Positions 8,610-16,852 of a DNA stretch of 64,000 bases are shown piece by piece; position 1 is the stretch's first letter; every line of letters begins with the position of its first letter. The translations under genes were made by a program, and so were the position numbers. The DNA comes from Pseudohongiella sp. Lineage in GTDB: Bacteria > Pseudomonadota > Gammaproteobacteria > Pseudomonadales > Pseudohongiellaceae. Below the pieces are notes generated by a model. It was given only the letters and a program-made list of their open reading frames with translations. It had not been told where the DNA came from and did no database searches. The stretch covers positions 18,764-82,763 of the forward strand of contig JAUYSM010000078.1 in assembly GCA_030696315.1 (NCBI GenBank), written 5' to 3'.

Positions 8610-9287
8610 TCAGTCCTCAAAACCCACAAACACCGCGGCCTCGTCCACTGACTTGCGTTTTGAGATCACGGCATTGGCCGGAAAGGTCTCATCCGGCCAA
8701 CCCATAGCCACACAGGTCTGAATCACTTGATCATCGGGGATTCCGGCCTGTTCGCGCACCACCGGGCTTTGCATGATGCCCTGGCTGTTGATCACGCAGC
8801 CCAGACCGCGTGACCAGGCTGAGTTGACGAGACAGTTGACCACCCCGCCACAGTCGAACGGCGCAATGTCACTTCCCTGAATGGACTTGTCATAGGTGAT
8901 GACAATGGAGACGGGGGCATCAAACTGGCGAAAGCCGCGCAGCACCCAGTCATGTCGCTTTTCTTTGTCTTCGCGGGCGATACCCATGGCACCAAACAAT
9001 TGCTTGGCAATCTCGATCTGCCGCTCACGGTGCACACCTTCGTAGCCTGGGCCCAAGCGGAATTCCCGGCTGTCAGGCACCCCGGCAAGGTTGCGCTCAA
9101 CGTTACCGGCGCGGATGCGATCGAGCACCTCACCGGCGACCACATAAAAATTCCAGGGCTGCGTGTTCAGCGACGTAGGCGCACGCATGGCCAATTCAAG
9201 AATCTCGCGGATCAATGCCTGCGGCACGGGCTTCTTGAGATAGCCGCGGATACTGCGCCGCCCCCGGATAACGTCATCAAAATCCAC
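8610..9287 (-). CDS. Nitroreductase family FMN oxidoreductase
   Basis: These flavoenzymes reduce nitro, quinone or enone groups with NAD(P)H through bound FMN. RGRRSIRGYLKKPVP near the N-terminus is the FMN phosphate-binding region, and RAPTSLNTQPWNFYVV is the conserved second contact. GVVNCLVNSAWSRGLGCVIN and VAMGWPDE complete the fold. A GTG at 9287 is chosen because AAGGGAG lies about 7 nt upstream; a longer frame back to a TTG at 9359 lacks a ribosome site and would add an atypical leader. Length is about 225 residues, typical. It is divergent from copy A of the heme/copper family, sharing a 124-nt gap. The natural substrate is unknown. Confidence 0.88.
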   Translation of the reverse strand: MDFDDVIRGRRSIRGYLKKPVPQALIREILELAMRAPTSLNTQPWNFYVVAGEVLDRIRAGNVERNLAGVPDSREFRLGPGYEGVHRERQIEIAKQLFGAMGIAREDKEKRHDWVLRGFRQFDAPVSIVITYDKSIQGSDIAPFDCGGVVNCLVNSAWSRGLGCVINSQGIMQSPVVREQAGIPDDQVIQTCVAMGWPDETFPANAVISKRKSVDEAAVFVGFED

Positions 9288-9411
9288 TGCTAACTCCCTT
9301 CCAGGCTGCGCCTCGGAAACGTTTGTTGTTGTGATCGCTGCCTGTTTTTTGGCCAGCAAGTATGTAACGATAACCGGCGAGTAAATTCAACGCGTCACGG
9401 AGAAAATAAAA

Positions 9412-11157
9412 ATGAACTTCCTGCGCCTGCTTGTTGCTTTAGTTATATCCAGTATTTTTGTGACGACCTCTGCATTCTTCAGCCCCGCGCTATTGGCGTC
9501 AGAACGTGTCGGCGATTTCTCACTACTTGATCATAATGGCTACTTCCACTCCATGAGCTGGTATGACGACGTGTCTGTGATTGCGTTGTTGGTGCAAAGC
9601 AATGGCAGCAGTACAGACCCGCAAGCGGTGCCCGAGTACCAACGCCTGAAGCAGCGACTCTCCGGTGAAAATGTTGAATTCTTCATGATTAACCCCATGG
9701 GATTAAAAGATCGCGACGAGGTGCGTGAACGCATGTCAGCATTCGGATCCGACATCCCCGTGTTAATGGACGACGCACAATTAATTGCCGAAGCGCTGAA
9801 TATCACGGTGACCGGCGAGGTCCTGCTGTATGACCCACGCAGTTTTCATGTGATATTCCGTGGGCCAATTGGCGGCGAACTTGAAAGCGCCATGCGTGCT
9901 ATCAGCGCAGGCAACTCTCCAGGCGTTACGCAGGTCAGCGCTGCGGGTGACCCGGTCGTTTATGCAGCCAGAAGCGCCCATCAGGCGGAAGTGCCGTCCT
10001 ACGACAGAGATATCGCGCCCATCATCGCGGAACACTGCGCCAAATGTCACCGCGAGGGCGGTATTGCACCCTTTGCCATGGACAGCCATACCATGGTGCA
10101 AGGCTGGTCTCCTATGATCCGCGAAGTAGTGATGACCAAACGTATGCCGCCTGGGCAGATTGACCCTCATGTCGGCGACTTCAGCAACAGCATGGTATTG
10201 CCAGATCATCAGGCGCAGCAGCTGTTGCACTGGATTGCAGCCGGCGCGCCTATGAATGCCGCGGGGCCTGATCCCTTGCTTGCGCTGGAATGGCCAGACT
10301 CCCGTTGGGCCTTTGGGGAGCCTGACTACGTTATCAAAATTCCGCCGCAGGAGATTCCGGCCACCGGCGTGCTTGATTACTACAATGTGGTGGTCCCTAT
10401 CACCATTGCATCAGACCGTTGGGTACGCGCCAGTCAATACATTCCAGGCGACCGCACCGTCTTGCATCATACCCTGCACAGCATTATCCCGCCCGGCGCC
10501 CAACGTGGCGGCTCACTGCTGGGTGGCGATGATCCTGACAGGCCTGATATTGCGCCCTATATTCCCGGTCAGGATCCGCGCATGGAACCCGCAGATACCG
10601 GCGGGCTGTTAAAGGCGGGCACCACCATCGCCATGCAAATGCATTACACCACCACCGGACGGGCTACCGTTGATGAGAGCGAGATTGGTGTCTGGTTCTA
10701 TCCGGAAGATGTGGTGCCAAAACAACGCATGTCGGGCGCGTGTGCCTGCGTGTTTACGCCCACCTGGACACACATTCCGCCGCATGATCCGGACTTTGAG
10801 ATGAGTGCGTTTATCACTATCGATCAGGATGCCGAACTGTTCAGTCTGACGCCACATATGCATTTCCGCGGCAAGCGCATGCGTTTCACTGCCACCTACC
10901 CGGATGGTCAGCGCGAGGAGCTGATCAATATCGCCAACTACAATTACAATTGGCAGCTGGCCTACACCTTCAGTCAACCCAAGTTCATACCGGCAGGCAC
11001 TATCATCACCGCCGACGGAGCGTTTGATAATTCCACCAGAAACAAAAATAACCCTGATCCGGATCGTTCAGTACCGTGGGGGCTGCAGAGCTGGGATGAA
11101 ATGTTTTTTGGTGCTGCGGATTGGAAAGTGCTAAATCAGGTGGGTGCAACCCAGTAG
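9412..11157 (+). CDS. Secreted redoxin-like / mono-heme c / PHM-like copper protein (copy A)
   Basis: Three parts follow a signal peptide (about residues 1-30). Residues 33-175 form a redoxin-like domain with no cysteine at the usual active site. A single heme c motif, CAKCH, is at 209-213, with MPP shortly after as a possible Met ligand. The C-terminal region resembles copper type II ascorbate-dependent monooxygenases: H352-H353 and H411 match the first copper site, and H482-x-H484 with M564 (in WDEMFFG) match the second. A CxC (CACVF) lies between. All six candidate ligands are present. It should act in the periplasm as an electron-transfer oxygenase or oxidase. The gene stands alone behind a nitroreductase promoter region, with a Shine-Dalgarno ACGGAG. 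The closest relative here is copy D. Substrate and reaction are unknown to me. Confidence 0.8.
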   Translation: MNFLRLLVALVISSIFVTTSAFFSPALLASERVGDFSLLDHNGYFHSMSWYDDVSVIALLVQSNGSSTDPQAVPEYQRLKQRLSGENVEFFMINPMGLKDRDEVRERMSAFGSDIPVLMDDAQLIAEALNITVTGEVLLYDPRSFHVIFRGPIGGELESAMRAISAGNSPGVTQVSAAGDPVVYAARSAHQAEVPSYDRDIAPIIAEHCAKCHREGGIAPFAMDSHTMVQGWSPMIREVVMTKRMPPGQIDPHVGDFSNSMVLPDHQAQQLLHWIAAGAPMNAAGPDPLLALEWPDSRWAFGEPDYVIKIPPQEIPATGVLDYYNVVVPITIASDRWVRASQYIPGDRTVLHHTLHSIIPPGAQRGGSLLGGDDPDRPDIAPYIPGQDPRMEPADTGGLLKAGTTIAMQMHYTTTGRATVDESEIGVWFYPEDVVPKQRMSGACACVFTPTWTHIPPHDPDFEMSAFITIDQDAELFSLTPHMHFRGKRMRFTATYPDGQREELINIANYNYNWQLAYTFSQPKFIPAGTIITADGAFDNSTRNKNNPDPDRSVPWGLQSWDEMFFGAADWKVLNQVGATQ

Positions 11158-11179
11158 CCTGCGAAGCATCAACCAATCC

Positions 11180-11222
11180 AAAAAAGTAAGGAGCGTCTGC
11201 AATATCTGCATACGCCCCTTAC
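11180..11222 (-). terminator. Rho-independent terminator for the leftward gene at 11296
   Basis: On the minus strand an 11-bp stem (arms 11186-11196 and 11212-11222, one mismatch, 15-nt loop) is followed by six T residues. It lies about 75 nt past the stop of the leftward small secreted protein and also separates it from copy A. Confidence 0.8.
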
Positions 11223-11295
11223 GGCAGCACTACCTTCCTTGAAAACTATCCTTAGTACACTTGCTCCTGCATCCAGACAGATTCCTCAGCCCGGA

Positions 11296-11823
11296 TCAAT
11301 CAATGGTGAAATCGATCTCGTCACCGTTGACCACCACCAGATAATCGCCCGCTGGCAAGCCTTTCACGTCGAGCGGCAGAATAAGCTCGAAGGGTTCAAT
11401 CACCTGTATACACGCCACCAGTGTTTGTAGTGGCGTCTCTCCCACAGCAACTAGAAAAGTATTGCCTCTGCGCGCGACAGTGGTGTTGAGTTCAACACAG
11501 GGATTGGATTTGTAGCCAACGATGCCGAGCTCAACTTCAACAGGTTCCGTTGCCATAACTGCGACGGACAACTCGTTTACATGGGCGAGCTGCTTTTCAA
11601 CGGCCTCGATGACCCGGAAGTCGCCGTTTGGCAAAACGCTTAAACGTACTTGCCTGTAGTAGCTAAGCTTATCGCCATCCATGACTATCGCATCGCTAAT
11701 CGTCAGTTCGTTGCCGTTGTATACCGCAGAATCCGCCACGGCATTGGCGGTGTGCAGCACGCCGACAAGCAGGCAAAGCATAAACATTGATGTTGCAGAC
11801 CATTTCATACTGATTAAATTCAT
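11296..11823 (-). CDS. Small secreted protein of unknown function
   Basis: This 175-residue protein has a hydrophobic signal segment (residues 10-29, ending HTANA) and a beta-rich mature part with two cysteines, at CVELN and ACIQV. These could form a disulfide joining two strands. The C-terminal stretch VKGLPAGDYLVVVNGDEIDF looks like an Ig-like or macroglobulin-type last strand. I do not recognise a named family. It lies 120 nt downstream of the histidine kinase gene on the same strand and ends at a clear terminator, so it could be the last gene of that operon or have its own promoter in the gap. The second in-frame ATG, five codons in, is also a possible start. Confidence 0.75.
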   Translation of the reverse strand: MNLISMKWSATSMFMLCLLVGVLHTANAVADSAVYNGNELTISDAIVMDGDKLSYYRQVRLSVLPNGDFRVIEAVEKQLAHVNELSVAVMATEPVEVELGIVGYKSNPCVELNTTVARRGNTFLVAVGETPLQTLVACIQVIEPFELILPLDVKGLPAGDYLVVVNGDEIDFTID

Positions 11824-11943
11824 ACTGCTTACCTCACAGTCACTGCGTTGACATTTAGCTTTCCAGCCTTATTGCTGGAAATTGGGTTTATTGTGAACCC
11901 GGCTGTGTGTGATAGCTGTTTGATAGTTGTATGAAAAATGTGA

Positions 11944-13281
11944 CTAATTGTACGGCCACAAAAGCACAAAGCTGGCGCCTTGGGCTGGCCTGTTGTTAAT
12001 GCGCCGGTTTTCAACGTGGATGCTGCCTTTGTGACGCTGCAGAATGCGGCGTGCGATGGCGAGCCCCAGACCATAACCGCCGGACTGACGATCGCGGCTG
12101 GTGTCGAGCCTGGCAAAGGGTTCAAAAATACTCTCGTGGAACTCATCAGCAATACCGGGGCCATCGTCACTGATGCAAATACTTACCTTGTCCTTTTCAA
12201 TCGAGCAGATCACCACGACTTCGGTTTCAGCGTAGCGCAAGCAGTTACGCAGGATGTTATGCAGGGCACGCGCCATCAAATCTGAGTTGAAGCGCACCTC
12301 TGGCTCACCATCCAGCGGTTGCCACTGCAGACGCACAGGAATGGCTGAGTCCGCATATTGAATCAACTGGCGCTCAAGCCAGGCGTGAAGATTGATTGTC
12401 TGTAACTGAAGCTGCAGCTTGTCCTCGCTGAGTTTGGCATAGGTCAACATCTCGTCAATCAGACCCTCCAACTCTTGAACGTCCGTTTTCATGGCATTGA
12501 GATGTTGCTGCAAACGCGCCTGATCCTGGATTTTTGGAATCATTTCCATCGCAAATTTAAAGCGCGCAAGCGGGGTGCGCAGCTCATGGGCCACGGCATT
12601 GGTGAGATCGCGATGGGCTGTTACCAGATACTGAATACGTTCTGCCATCCTGTTAAAGGATTGTGCCACAGGCCAAATGCTGGAGTTTTCAGCAACCGAG
12701 ACGCGCGTGTGGAAGTCGTCGCGCCCGAATTGGCTTGCGGCATGTCGGAGAGAGCTCAGGTCCCGGTAAAACGGCCTGATCCATAAAAACAATAACAACG
12801 CGACCAGTGTGTAATAGCTGATGATGACAGCGGTCTCAACAAAGGCGAGCGAACTACTTTCATCAGGCAAAGGCCCTAGTGCCAGGACCTGGCCGGTGGC
12901 ATCGATAACTTTGTACAAGATTTCGCGGGACTGGCCATCACGAAAAGACGCAATCTCGCCACTGCCCAGCGTTTCAAACAAAGCGTGTTGGTCGCCCATT
13001 TCCGCTGGTTCGTAAAGCAAGACGGGCATCGCCAGAGCCTGCTCCAGTTGCGTTGACAGCAAGGTGAAGCGAGCTGCGATTGCATCGGGTTCGGTGCCGC
13101 TTTCTGTGAGCAGCAGTTCAATCATCGCAAAGTCTGCTGCATATCGGTCTGCGTTGTTCGGATCATCCGTTGGCAACAGCCACACCAGCAGGCTGTCCAG
13201 CACCAGCGCGATGATCAGAATACCTGCGGCAATAAAAATATAAGAGCGCAGAAACAATATGGATGAAAGTCGGCGGTTCAT
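11944..13281 (-). CDS. Sensor histidine kinase
   Basis: A membrane sensor kinase of the EnvZ/RstB type. TM1 is at about residues 13-36 and TM2 at 149-170, which encloses a periplasmic sensor domain of about 110 residues. HAMP follows (roughly 170-222), then the dimerisation/phosphoacceptor helix with H232 in AHELRTPLARF. The catalytic domain shows the N box (NILRNCLRYAE), G1 (ISDDGPGI) and G2 (GGYGLGLAIARRI). All catalytic motifs are intact. The gene starts 6 nt after the response regulator stop, in an operon with DUF3019 and MipA-like genes. The signal is not known; relatives of this gene set are associated with envelope or antimicrobial peptide stress. Confidence 0.95.
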   Translation of the reverse strand: MNRRLSSILFLRSYIFIAAGILIIALVLDSLLVWLLPTDDPNNADRYAADFAMIELLLTESGTEPDAIAARFTLLSTQLEQALAMPVLLYEPAEMGDQHALFETLGSGEIASFRDGQSREILYKVIDATGQVLALGPLPDESSSLAFVETAVIISYYTLVALLLFLWIRPFYRDLSSLRHAASQFGRDDFHTRVSVAENSSIWPVAQSFNRMAERIQYLVTAHRDLTNAVAHELRTPLARFKFAMEMIPKIQDQARLQQHLNAMKTDVQELEGLIDEMLTYAKLSEDKLQLQLQTINLHAWLERQLIQYADSAIPVRLQWQPLDGEPEVRFNSDLMARALHNILRNCLRYAETEVVVICSIEKDKVSICISDDGPGIADEFHESIFEPFARLDTSRDRQSGGYGLGLAIARRILQRHKGSIHVENRRINNRPAQGASFVLLWPYN

Positions 13282-13287
13282 AGCCTC

Positions 13288-14034
13288 TTAATCCCAGGCA
13301 TTCACAACAAACAAGTAGCCCTTGCCCCAGATGGTGCGAATTCTGTAAGGCTGCTCCGGATCATCGTTCAATTTTTTGCGCAGACGCGAAACACGCACAT
13401 CAACCGTGCGATCCAGACCATCGTAATCGATGCCTCGGATATTGCTGTAGATGGCGTCGCGGCTTAAAACAGTGCCTGCGTTGCGCGCGAGAAAACTGAG
13501 CAACTCAAACTCTTGAGTTGTGAGATCGATTTCCTGTCCAGCAAGCAGTACCTGATGAGAACGCAGATCCACTTGCAGCGCACCAAACGAAAGTACGTCA
13601 CTGTCTGTCGCGCGCTGCATCGCATGCGTGCGACGTAACAACGCGCGCAAGCGCGCCAGCAAAACCGGAGGTTCAATTGGTTTGGTGACAAAGTCATCAG
13701 CACCCAGCTCAAGACCCATGACATGATCAATATCGCTGCTTTTTGCCGTAAGCATCAAAATGGGGCCAGCAAATGTTTTGCGCAAATGCGTGCAAACCTG
13801 TAATCCATTCATGCCCGGCAACATCAAGTCGAGAATAATGATATCCACCAAACTTGCATCAAAGTTGGCAACGGCGACGTCGCCCTGATGCTGTACGGTG
13901 ACCTCAAAAAATTCCTGCGCCAAATAGTCGCGCACCAGGCTTGCCAAGCGTGCGTCGTCTTCAATCAATAAAAGTCGCACGGCCCTGCCGCCCGTTTGGG
14001 TCGAGTCTTCTGCTAAGGGTTGAAAATGATTCAC
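13288..14034 (-). CDS. OmpR-family response regulator
   Basis: A two-domain transcription factor paired with the adjacent kinase. The receiver domain contains the acidic pair IEDD (25-27) and phosphoacceptor D69 in ILDLMLPGMNG. The switch Thr is in MLTAKS and the conserved Lys in VTKPIEPP. The C-terminal winged helix (about 150-245) ends with RTVDVRVSRLRKKL and IRTIWGKGYLF, the OmpR/PhoB signature. The chosen GTG start overlaps the DUF3019 stop by one base (TAGTG); family members often begin nearer the receiver domain at RLLLIEDD, so about 18 residues of the N-terminus could be over-called. It probably regulates its own operon. Confidence 0.95.
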   Translation of the reverse strand: MNHFQPLAEDSTQTGGRAVRLLLIEDDARLASLVRDYLAQEFFEVTVQHQGDVAVANFDASLVDIIILDLMLPGMNGLQVCTHLRKTFAGPILMLTAKSSDIDHVMGLELGADDFVTKPIEPPVLLARLRALLRRTHAMQRATDSDVLSFGALQVDLRSHQVLLAGQEIDLTTQEFELLSFLARNAGTVLSRDAIYSNIRGIDYDGLDRTVDVRVSRLRKKLNDDPEQPYRIRTIWGKGYLFVVNAWD

Positions 14035-14501
14035 TAGAAAATACTCCAGGCGTGGCGTCTGCGACGGCGCGTGTCGCGCAGATCGCGCTTGATGACAGGT
14101 ATCTCTACGTCGCCCAACACCTCAAGCGTTTGCGCATCCAGCAGATGCAGATTGACGTTCTCCGCTCGCGCCAATGTCATGGAAAACTCGCCTGATTGTT
14201 GGGCCTGCCAGCATTGCAGAAATTGCGCCTCGCCTGGCAACTGTAGGCAGACATTACGATTTTTTGCAACGCGCCATGTCACCACTAATTGCATCGAACA
14301 TGTTTGCTGGTCGGCGGGCATCACGCACAGTCGCGGCTGCACACGCAAGGTATTAATTTCGTCATCGGCGGCGGCCTGCAGTGAGGCGGGTGCTGCCGTC
14401 CAGAACACTAAAGCGGCTAACAAACACATTGGAATGGCACTGCCCACAGACATGATGGCCGTGTCAGATTGCGTCCCACTGCGTGTGAAGTTGCTCACCA
14501 T
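14034..14501 (-). CDS. DUF3019 family secreted protein
   Basis: A short exported protein with hydrophobic segment MCLLAALVFWTAAPASLQAA as signal peptide. The mature part shows the family pattern LRVQPRLCVMPADQQTCSMQ, then VTWRVAKNRNVCLQ and FLQCW, with four cysteines likely in two disulfides. Its function is not known. In gammaproteobacteria this family commonly sits between a MipA-like porin and a two-component pair, as here. It starts 12 nt after the MipA-like stop and overlaps the response regulator start by one base, which implies one transcript. No strong Shine-Dalgarno sequence is visible; an internal ATG (MSVGSAIP) is an alternative start. Confidence 0.8.
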   Translation of the reverse strand: MVSNFTRSGTQSDTAIMSVGSAIPMCLLAALVFWTAAPASLQAAADDEINTLRVQPRLCVMPADQQTCSMQLVVTWRVAKNRNVCLQLPGEAQFLQCWQAQQSGEFSMTLARAENVNLHLLDAQTLEVLGDVEIPVIKRDLRDTRRRRRHAWSIF

Positions 14502-14513
14502 TTTTATGCAGGA

Positions 14514-15458
14514 TTATTTAAATTGATAATAAAGACCAAGAAACGCCGTATTCACACTTCCTCGCTCAATGATTGGACTGTTACGGATGGCACTACTGAG
14601 TGACTCGCGTTCCAGAATGCCGACCAGCCGCCAGTGTTCAGACAACACCCGGCTGGCAGAAACGCGAATCACACCATTTATGCCTGCTTTTCCTGCGTAA
14701 GCGGGGCGACCATCGATGACTTCTGACCGACTGACGCCATAGTAATAGTCAACAAGATCGCGGCTCTTCCATTCCGCGCCAAGCGTGAGACTGAATTCAC
14801 TGGTCTCGGTTATCCATGGGTAAGAATAGGCAAACCACGCTGATTGCCCGTGGTGGGTGCCGCTGACGTCCGTAAGAATTTGTGCCTGCAGGTCTCCCCA
14901 CGCGCTGATATAGAGCATCTCTATGCCGGAATTTATGGCGAATTTGCGTTTCGGAAGTGAGGTGTCCAGGTCTTTGAACACGAGCTCTTCCAATTGCTCA
15001 CTGTTTAGCAAGCCAAGGTCGGGGGTTTCCCCGCCCGCGATACCGGGAAATGCCAGGCCTTTATCTTCAGCAAGTTGCCTGAGATTGAAGATATCAAGCC
15101 CGGAGCTGCCGTTGCTGAGGTAACTGAAGTAGTTGCGTTCGTTGTTGAATGTGATCAAGGCATTGGCGGAGAAACGGGCGGTTTCCTCGAACATGAAACC
15201 TATATCGCCGTTGTCGAAAAACCAGCGCTCGCCGTACCATGCCAGATCAATGATGGCATTTAGTGCCATATCATCAGAGGCGACAAATGGGTTTTCGCGT
15301 TTACCATGACCAAGCGCAGCACCGATGGTCCATCTGCTTGCCTGTTCTCCGTCGTCTTCCTGAGCGGAAGCTGGCTGCATGATGCAAACGCACAGCAGCA
15401 TCCCGAGCCATAACAGCCGGGTTGGCGGGCTTGATTGCTTGAGTGAGAACAGGGCCAA
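14514..15458 (-). CDS. MipA/OmpV family outer membrane protein
   Basis: A predicted 12-14-strand outer membrane barrel of about 285 mature residues. The signal peptide ends at MQPASAQ. The first strand WTIGAALGHGKRENPF and the ending TAFLGLYYQFK, with a terminal aromatic/Lys strand, fit the family, as does the alternating Tyr/Trp-rich pattern (WFAYSYPWI, DYYYGVS). MipA was first described as a scaffold for murein-synthesising enzymes; other relatives are linked to antibiotic or osmotic adaptation. It is the first gene of the MipA-DUF3019-response regulator-kinase operon. The start is a TTG without a clear ribosome site; it is kept because the next ATG would leave too short a signal peptide. 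Confidence 0.85.
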   Translation of the reverse strand: MALFSLKQSSPPTRLLWLGMLLCVCIMQPASAQEDDGEQASRWTIGAALGHGKRENPFVASDDMALNAIIDLAWYGERWFFDNGDIGFMFEETARFSANALITFNNERNYFSYLSNGSSGLDIFNLRQLAEDKGLAFPGIAGGETPDLGLLNSEQLEELVFKDLDTSLPKRKFAINSGIEMLYISAWGDLQAQILTDVSGTHHGQSAWFAYSYPWITETSEFSLTLGAEWKSRDLVDYYYGVSRSEVIDGRPAYAGKAGINGVIRVSASRVLSEHWRLVGILERESLSSAIRNSPIIERGSVNTAFLGLYYQFK

Positions 15459-15595
15459 TTTTGCACACGACGCGTTACAGAGTCTGAAGCTGGCAGTTTA
15501 CCGAATCGCAACGGCAACTTTGTATTAGTTTTATGCGTGATTTGTAACCAAACGTAAACGGCAGCAAGATCTGACCATCATGGATTGACATCGAA

Positions 15596-16759
15596 TCAAC
15601 GATGGGAGTCTACCATCTCACGCCACCCCGTCACTTGGCAGTTGCCGCGCTGGTAGACGCCAGTGCCACCAAACACCAACAAAGGAGGCAAAGCGTCCTG
15701 ACCGGCAAAAGACAACCATTTTTCGGGACCTTGCAGCCAGTCTGCGGCAAAAGTAGTGCCGGACTTGATTTCAACGGTTTGCAAGCCTTGAGGGGTTTCA
15801 TACAGCAAATCCATTTCGTGACCCACATTGTCGCGCCAGAAATACAGTTGCGCGGGTCGCCCAGCGTTGAAGCGCTGCTTGATAAACTCGCTAACTACAA
15901 AGCTCTCAAACAGATGACCACGTTGTGCGTGGAAAGCGAGTGCGGCGGCACTGTTGATACCAAGGAGCCACGCCATCAGGCCAGTGTCCAAAAAGTATAA
16001 CTTGGGCGTTTTGACAAGACGCTTACCAAAATTGCGATGGAAGGGCTGTAGTTGCACAACCAGATAGCTTGCTTCCAATACGCTCAACCATTCACGTGCA
16101 GTCACTGCTGAAATGCCGCAATCGGCACCCAGTGCTGTCAGATTGAGCAGTTGGCCGGAACGAGCTGCGCACATGCGCAAAAAGCGTTGAAACTGCGATA
16201 AATCGCGAACGGCAAGCAGTTGGCGCACGTCTCGCTCAACGTAGGTATTAACATAGTTCGCAAACCAGTCGTTCGCATCCAGCTCCCGGTCATAAAGTGC
16301 GGGATATCCACCTTGCCAAAGCAACGTGTCCAGGTCGGGTAGCAACTGTGCAGCAGCAAGTTCGCTGGCGCTCAACGGCAACAGTTCAACACGGCCAATT
16401 CGACCCGCCAAGGTTTGGGTCAAACTGGATACAAACTCGAATTGCGCCGAACCGGTCAGGATAAAATCCCCCATTTGACCACGCTCATCAACGATTCCCT
16501 GTAGCCAGGACAATAGACCAGGGCAGCGCTGCACCTCATCAAGAATGGCACCACCCGGAAATCGTTGCAGAAACCGCAAAGGATCTTGCTCCGCAAACTC
16601 GCGTTCGTCGGGGTTCTCCAGCGTTACATAAGGTTTGTGCAGACTGAACATGGCTTTAGCGAGCGTTGTTTTGCCCGACTGACGCGGTCCAGTCAGCGCA
16701 ATAACCGGAAAGCCTTTGGCCAGACGATTCAAGGTGTCAGCGGCATTGCGAGGGATCAT
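15596..16759 (-). CDS. AAA+ ATPase with C-terminal DUF4143 domain
   Basis: A two-part protein widespread in bacteria and archaea. The N-terminal AAA_14-type ATPase has Walker A TGPRQSGKTT (residues 23-32), Walker B AILDEVQRCP and sensor FILTGSAQF. The C-terminal DUF4143 domain (about 200-385) has the restriction-nuclease-like pattern FESFVVSEF...LYFWRDNVGHEMDLLYE...QTVEIKSG, with candidate D and ExK metal-binding residues. Length of 387 residues is normal. The cellular role is unknown; such genes are scattered and often horizontally mobile. It lies alone between the MipA operon and the hydrolase, 93 nt from the latter. Confidence 0.9.
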   Translation of the reverse strand: MIPRNAADTLNRLAKGFPVIALTGPRQSGKTTLAKAMFSLHKPYVTLENPDEREFAEQDPLRFLQRFPGGAILDEVQRCPGLLSWLQGIVDERGQMGDFILTGSAQFEFVSSLTQTLAGRIGRVELLPLSASELAAAQLLPDLDTLLWQGGYPALYDRELDANDWFANYVNTYVERDVRQLLAVRDLSQFQRFLRMCAARSGQLLNLTALGADCGISAVTAREWLSVLEASYLVVQLQPFHRNFGKRLVKTPKLYFLDTGLMAWLLGINSAAALAFHAQRGHLFESFVVSEFIKQRFNAGRPAQLYFWRDNVGHEMDLLYETPQGLQTVEIKSGTTFAADWLQGPEKWLSFAGQDALPPLLVFGGTGVYQRGNCQVTGWREMVDSHR

Positions 16760-16852
16760 CTTACAAATCCAAGTTTAAAGTTCAGTTTTGTAAGACTACG
16801 CAGACTTGAATAGATGTGCAAGCAGCGCAGCGCAGCGCATCAAATCCCGCCG

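Noticed and set aside
9412..11157. Calling copy A a peptidylglycine amidating monooxygenase
   Set aside because: Only the copper-site pattern is shared. The heme and redoxin-like domains and lack of a lyase partner make the peptide-amidation role unsupported.
11861..11900. Two small hairpins (TTCCAGC...GCTGGAA and GGGTT...AACCC) between the kinase gene and the small secreted protein
   Set aside because: No T-run follows on the minus strand and the stems are short, so I do not call a terminator; they may only mark a promoter region.
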